From Chara braunii (lineage: Eukaryota > Streptophyta > Charophyceae > Charales > Characeae), in assembly GCA_003427395.1 (NCBI GenBank), contig BFEA01000404.1, positions 1,397,501-1,417,660 on the forward strand: 20,160 nucleotides of DNA, written 5' to 3'. The notes beneath the pieces were generated by a model. It saw nothing but the letters and a program-made list of their open reading frames with translations. It was not told the origin of the DNA and made no database searches. The position numbers and the translations under genes are program-made. Of this stretch, positions 17,949 through 20,160 are shown piece by piece; the stretch's first letter is position 1, and each line of letters starts with the position of its first letter.

Positions 17949-18109
17949 GCACAAGTGTGGAAGAGAAAAGGCGCCTCTTGCATTGTGTGGTGGTTGGAGG
18001 TGGTCCCACAGGAGTGGAATTTTCTGGAGAGCTTAGCGACTTCATCATGAGGGACGTAAAGAATCGCTTTCCTCATGTCAAAGACTACATCAAAGTCACA
18101 CTGATTGAG
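17949..18109 (+). CDS. NDA: NDA-type alternative NAD(P)H dehydrogenase, internal exon B
   Basis: Fifty-three codons plus the two bases completing the split Gly codon. The translation contains [20 protein letters not shown], with GGGPTGVE being the glycine-rich turn of the second (NAD(P)H-binding) Rossmann fold, then [13 protein letters not shown] and IKVTLIE. LSDFIM and the [10 protein letters not shown] start are typical of plant NDA. The exon starts at 17949 (phase 1) after a strong pyrimidine tract and ends at GAG|GTAAGT (18109/18110), a consensus donor in phase 0. The FAD-binding and C-terminal exons are not found before 20160. The frame is intact, so the gene is likely functional. Confidence 0.9.
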
Positions 18110-18352
18110 GTAAGTCAGTTACTAATGAACTACTCTGTAGTAAAGCCACTGATCAGACTGAGTGATCATCGTATTTGTTCCTCTTGGATTGCCCTGCACG
18201 CTGGTACTCTGGATCTACCCAACCCCAACATCAAACAGCAGCTACAAGATTTACTTGTATACAGTATACACGTGGATGCCTGGAGGGGGCCATGGGAAAA
18301 AAGAAAACATTGCCAACATCAGGCACAGTTCAGCTCTCGCGATGGACAGGCG
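18110..18352 (+). other. Start of the next NDA intron
   Basis: It opens with the consensus donor GTAAGT and holds no recognised coding or RNA signal. The intron runs to the window edge, more than 2 kb. Confidence 0.6.
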
Positions 18353-18691
18353 GCACTATGTGGACTGAGCAGGTATTATGAGGCCTGGTTGAAGAAACCG
18401 TGCAGGTTGGGTTGTACTGTGCGAGCCGCGTCATACAATGACTGACCAGCACTATGTGGGTTATGGGGCGTTGTGTGGCGTCGGTCCAACTATGTGGAGT
18501 GGGTGGTGTAATGTGGGCAGGGTGGCATTATGTGGTGCGGATGATACCAAGCGAGTTGGGTGGTACTATGTGGGCCGGATTATACTATGCAGACCGGTTG
18601 GTACGACCTGGGACAGGTGATACTTTCTGGGTTGGTTCGATGCGGGGAGGGTCAAACTATGTGGACTGTGTGATACCATGGGGGCAGACGG
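18353..18691. repeat. 19-bp minisatellite
   Basis: From 18449 to 18691 the sequence divides into 12 units of exactly 19 bases plus one of 15, close to GTACTATGTGGGCCGGGTG. Looser units extend left to 18353. ACTATGTGG is the most conserved part. The period is not a multiple of three, so the open frames across it are not genes. Confidence 0.9.
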
Positions 18692-18734
18692 TCACGTGGA
18701 TCTGCCATGTACTTGTATCCGAACATCCTGAGGA

Positions 18735-19195
18735 TGCACTCACATCGGCTCTGTCTTCAATGTATCCGGCTGCATTTACAACCGGGCGTGAATGCATCCA
18801 ACAGCAACTGGTTCCTTAAATACATGAAGGGCGTACCCACACTGGCTCTATCTTCATGCATGCAGGCTTGCCCGTAAATGCAGTCAGATACATTGAAGAC
18901 AGGCGCTGTGACTGCGCCCTCAGAATGTTGGAGTTTAGGTGCATTCCGCAATCACCTCCATAAATACATGCAGAAAAAAAAAAAGAAAAAAAAAAAGAAA
19001 AAAAAAAAAAAGAAACAAAAATGCATGCAGGCTTGTTGCAGGGCATATTCACATAGGCTCGATCTTCAGCGTATCTGACCACATTTACGGCCGAGCCTGG
19101 ATACTTCCACAAACACGTACAGGGCTCTATCTTCAGTGTTTCGGATCACTTTTACGGTGAACTGCAATGCTTCCATGAATACGTGCAAAAGTCTT
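18735..19195. repeat. Long-period repeat with an inverted copy
   Basis: The block GGCTCTATCTTCA...TGTATC...CTGCATTTAC...GCATCCA/ATAAATACATGCA recurs at about 18747-18835, 19055-19110 and 19121-19185. An inverted copy at 18874-18900 pairs with 18753-18779 in 25 of 27 positions, giving a fold-back with about 94 bases between arms. A poly-A stretch interrupted by G lies at 18974-19015. Confidence 0.75.
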
Positions 19196-19374
19196 GATGT
19201 GAGTTGCACGCTCTAAAGTAGGCCAGCTTAAGAAAGAAACCAAATAAAGCCCGCCATCTATGTGCTTGTCATCGATCATCTAGAAACGGCACGAGACTAT
19301 GGGCCTCGCTCCAGCAGTACTCACCAAATGTGCAAAACGAGAATTAACCTTTGTGGCATACTGCGCAGGCACAC

Positions 19375-19550
19375 GGGCCTGCAGGGCCCGACCAGCGTTC
19401 TCAGCCTAAAAGCCTGAAAACAAGGGCCTACAGGCCCTGTGTCGCTTCAGCCTAAAAAGGGCCCTCCAGGCCCTGAGTCTTTTCAGCCTGAAACGGAGGG
19501 CCATTTGCAGGCCCCCATAAGATCGACCTGCCCAGAAACTTAGGCAACAG
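19375..19550 (+). repeat. GGGCC-rich palindromic tandem repeat
   Basis: Four to five diverged units of about 35-50 bases, each with a GGGCCTNCAGGCCCTG palindrome followed by TTCAGCCTGAAA or a close variant. It lies upstream of a TATA box and may be in the U3 part of an LTR. Confidence 0.75.
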
Positions 19551-19671
19551 ACCAGGGTTTTAGCACAGGCCATTTTTGGCCTGTTTTCAAGACAACCTTT
19601 GTTTGAAATTCAACGCCAGGGTCTGGCATGTTTTGGCATTGGCTAGAGCAGCCTCCTGGACGGGCCAGCAC

Positions 19672-19679
19672 TATATAAG
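19672..19679 (+). promoter_or_regulatory. TATA box of a probable LTR
   Basis: TATATAAG in a GC-richer setting, about 230 bases before a probable LTR end and primer-binding site. Spacing suits R-U5 of an LTR. Confidence 0.5.
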
Positions 19680-19916
19680 AGTGGCCCGCCCTACAGGCTG
19701 CAGGCAGTCACGAGGTAGTCAGGAGGTGGTTCAGAGGGACTTCCCAGGCACTTCACGTGCAGGAGGCAGGAGGGCAGTCTTCAGGATTCGGCAGCAGCAC
19801 TCTGTAGGAGCACTGCAGTAGTAGTAGTGTTCAGCACTGGGCGCTATTAGGAGCTAGAGTAGCGTTGGAGAGAGAGAGAGGGTTGGCGGAGGCCAGGGAG
19901 ACTTAACAGTGGCGCC

Positions 19917-20072
19917 ATAGCTCCAGCTTCGTCTTTGATGTACCTGCAACCAGGCGCCACCTTCACAGGTTAGTACTGGACTGAGAGAGAGAGAGAGTTC
20001 TTCTTTTTCCTCTTCTAAGTCCACCATCTCTCCCTCACCCTCTCGCCACCTGACTTCTCAGTACATGCAGAC

Positions 20073-20075
<3 letters not shown>
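19917..20075. other. Unassigned sequence, possible leader of the second LTR element
   Basis: It contains short GA runs at 19984-19997 and CT-rich stretches; no gene is seen. A second GGCGCC occurs at about 19953. Confidence 0.4.

Positions 20076-20160
<85 letters not shown>
20076..20160. repeat. (GA)n microsatellite
   Basis: A pure GA tract that runs off the right edge of the window. Confidence 0.97.

Larger units (their letters stand above)
19350..19916 (+). mobile_element. Probable 5' LTR end and primer-binding site of a second LTR retrotransposon
   Basis: ACTTAACA (19901-19908) followed by G and TGGCGCC (19910-19916) reproduces the LTR-end/primer-site junction common in plant LTR elements with TGGCGCC-type priming. 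A TATA box and GC-rich palindromic repeats lie upstream as expected of U3. The left LTR boundary is not fixed (19350 is a guess), and no coding region is reached before the window ends. It would be in the same sense as the NDA gene. Confidence 0.45.

Overview
The window looks like nuclear DNA of a land plant with a large, repeat-filled genome. The host gene is a plant-type alternative (type II) NAD(P)H dehydrogenase of the NDA class. A fragment of plant-type mitochondrial nad7 is present, and there is a chromodomain-type Ty3/gypsy retrotransposon primed by initiator Met-tRNA. Long AG/CT microsatellites and poly-A/T runs are scattered throughout. The nad7 fragment carries TGA where the family has an Arg codon. 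That would fit a lineage with mitochondrial U-to-C RNA editing (ferns, lycophytes, hornworts), so a seed-free plant such as a fern is my best but weak guess.

Layout. 1-2206 is the end of an upstream intron of the host gene, holding (AG)n and (CT)n tracts, a tRNA-like relic (about 730-800) and a tRNA-derived SINE-like element (about 1553-1822). 2207-2411 is one NDA exon (+). 2412-17948 is a single intron of about 15.5 kb, and the next NDA exon is 17949-18109 (+). The two exons join in phase at a conserved place, and the following exon is not in the window. From 18110 to 20160 is the next intron, with a 19-bp minisatellite, a fold-back repeat, a GGGCC-rich palindromic repeat and a probable LTR end with a TGGCGCC primer-binding site at about 19910.

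Inside the 15.5-kb intron, left to right: a diverged 30-bp coding-type minisatellite (about 2713-3612); a decayed minus-strand gag-like reading region (about 3672-5170) with a primer-site relic at 6804-6820, together perhaps an old LTR retrotransposon; a second copy of the SINE-like family (about 6886-7312); and a complete LTR-to-LTR chromovirus on the minus strand (7340-16472, about 9.1 kb, LTRs 970/971 bp, 4-bp AGGA target duplication). The chromovirus sits in what was a small inverted repeat. After it come a poly-A tract, a nad7 fragment of mitochondrial origin (17273-17531, minus), a perfect 13-bp inverted repeat, another primer-site-like motif, and a pyrimidine-rich splice acceptor.

The chromovirus has recognisable Gag, zinc knuckle, protease, reverse transcriptase, RNase H, integrase and chromodomain. 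It is dead: there are frameshifts and stops in gag and pol, an integrase deletion that removes the first catalytic Asp, and an insertion of about 0.5 kb in the integrase. Its leader carries an array of about 21 units built on GGTCAA (the W-box core) at 10/12-bp spacing, the most unusual local pattern in the window. I see no operon, CRISPR array, or defence or toxin system. The interest lies in intron gigantism, nested insertions and regulatory-looking repeats.
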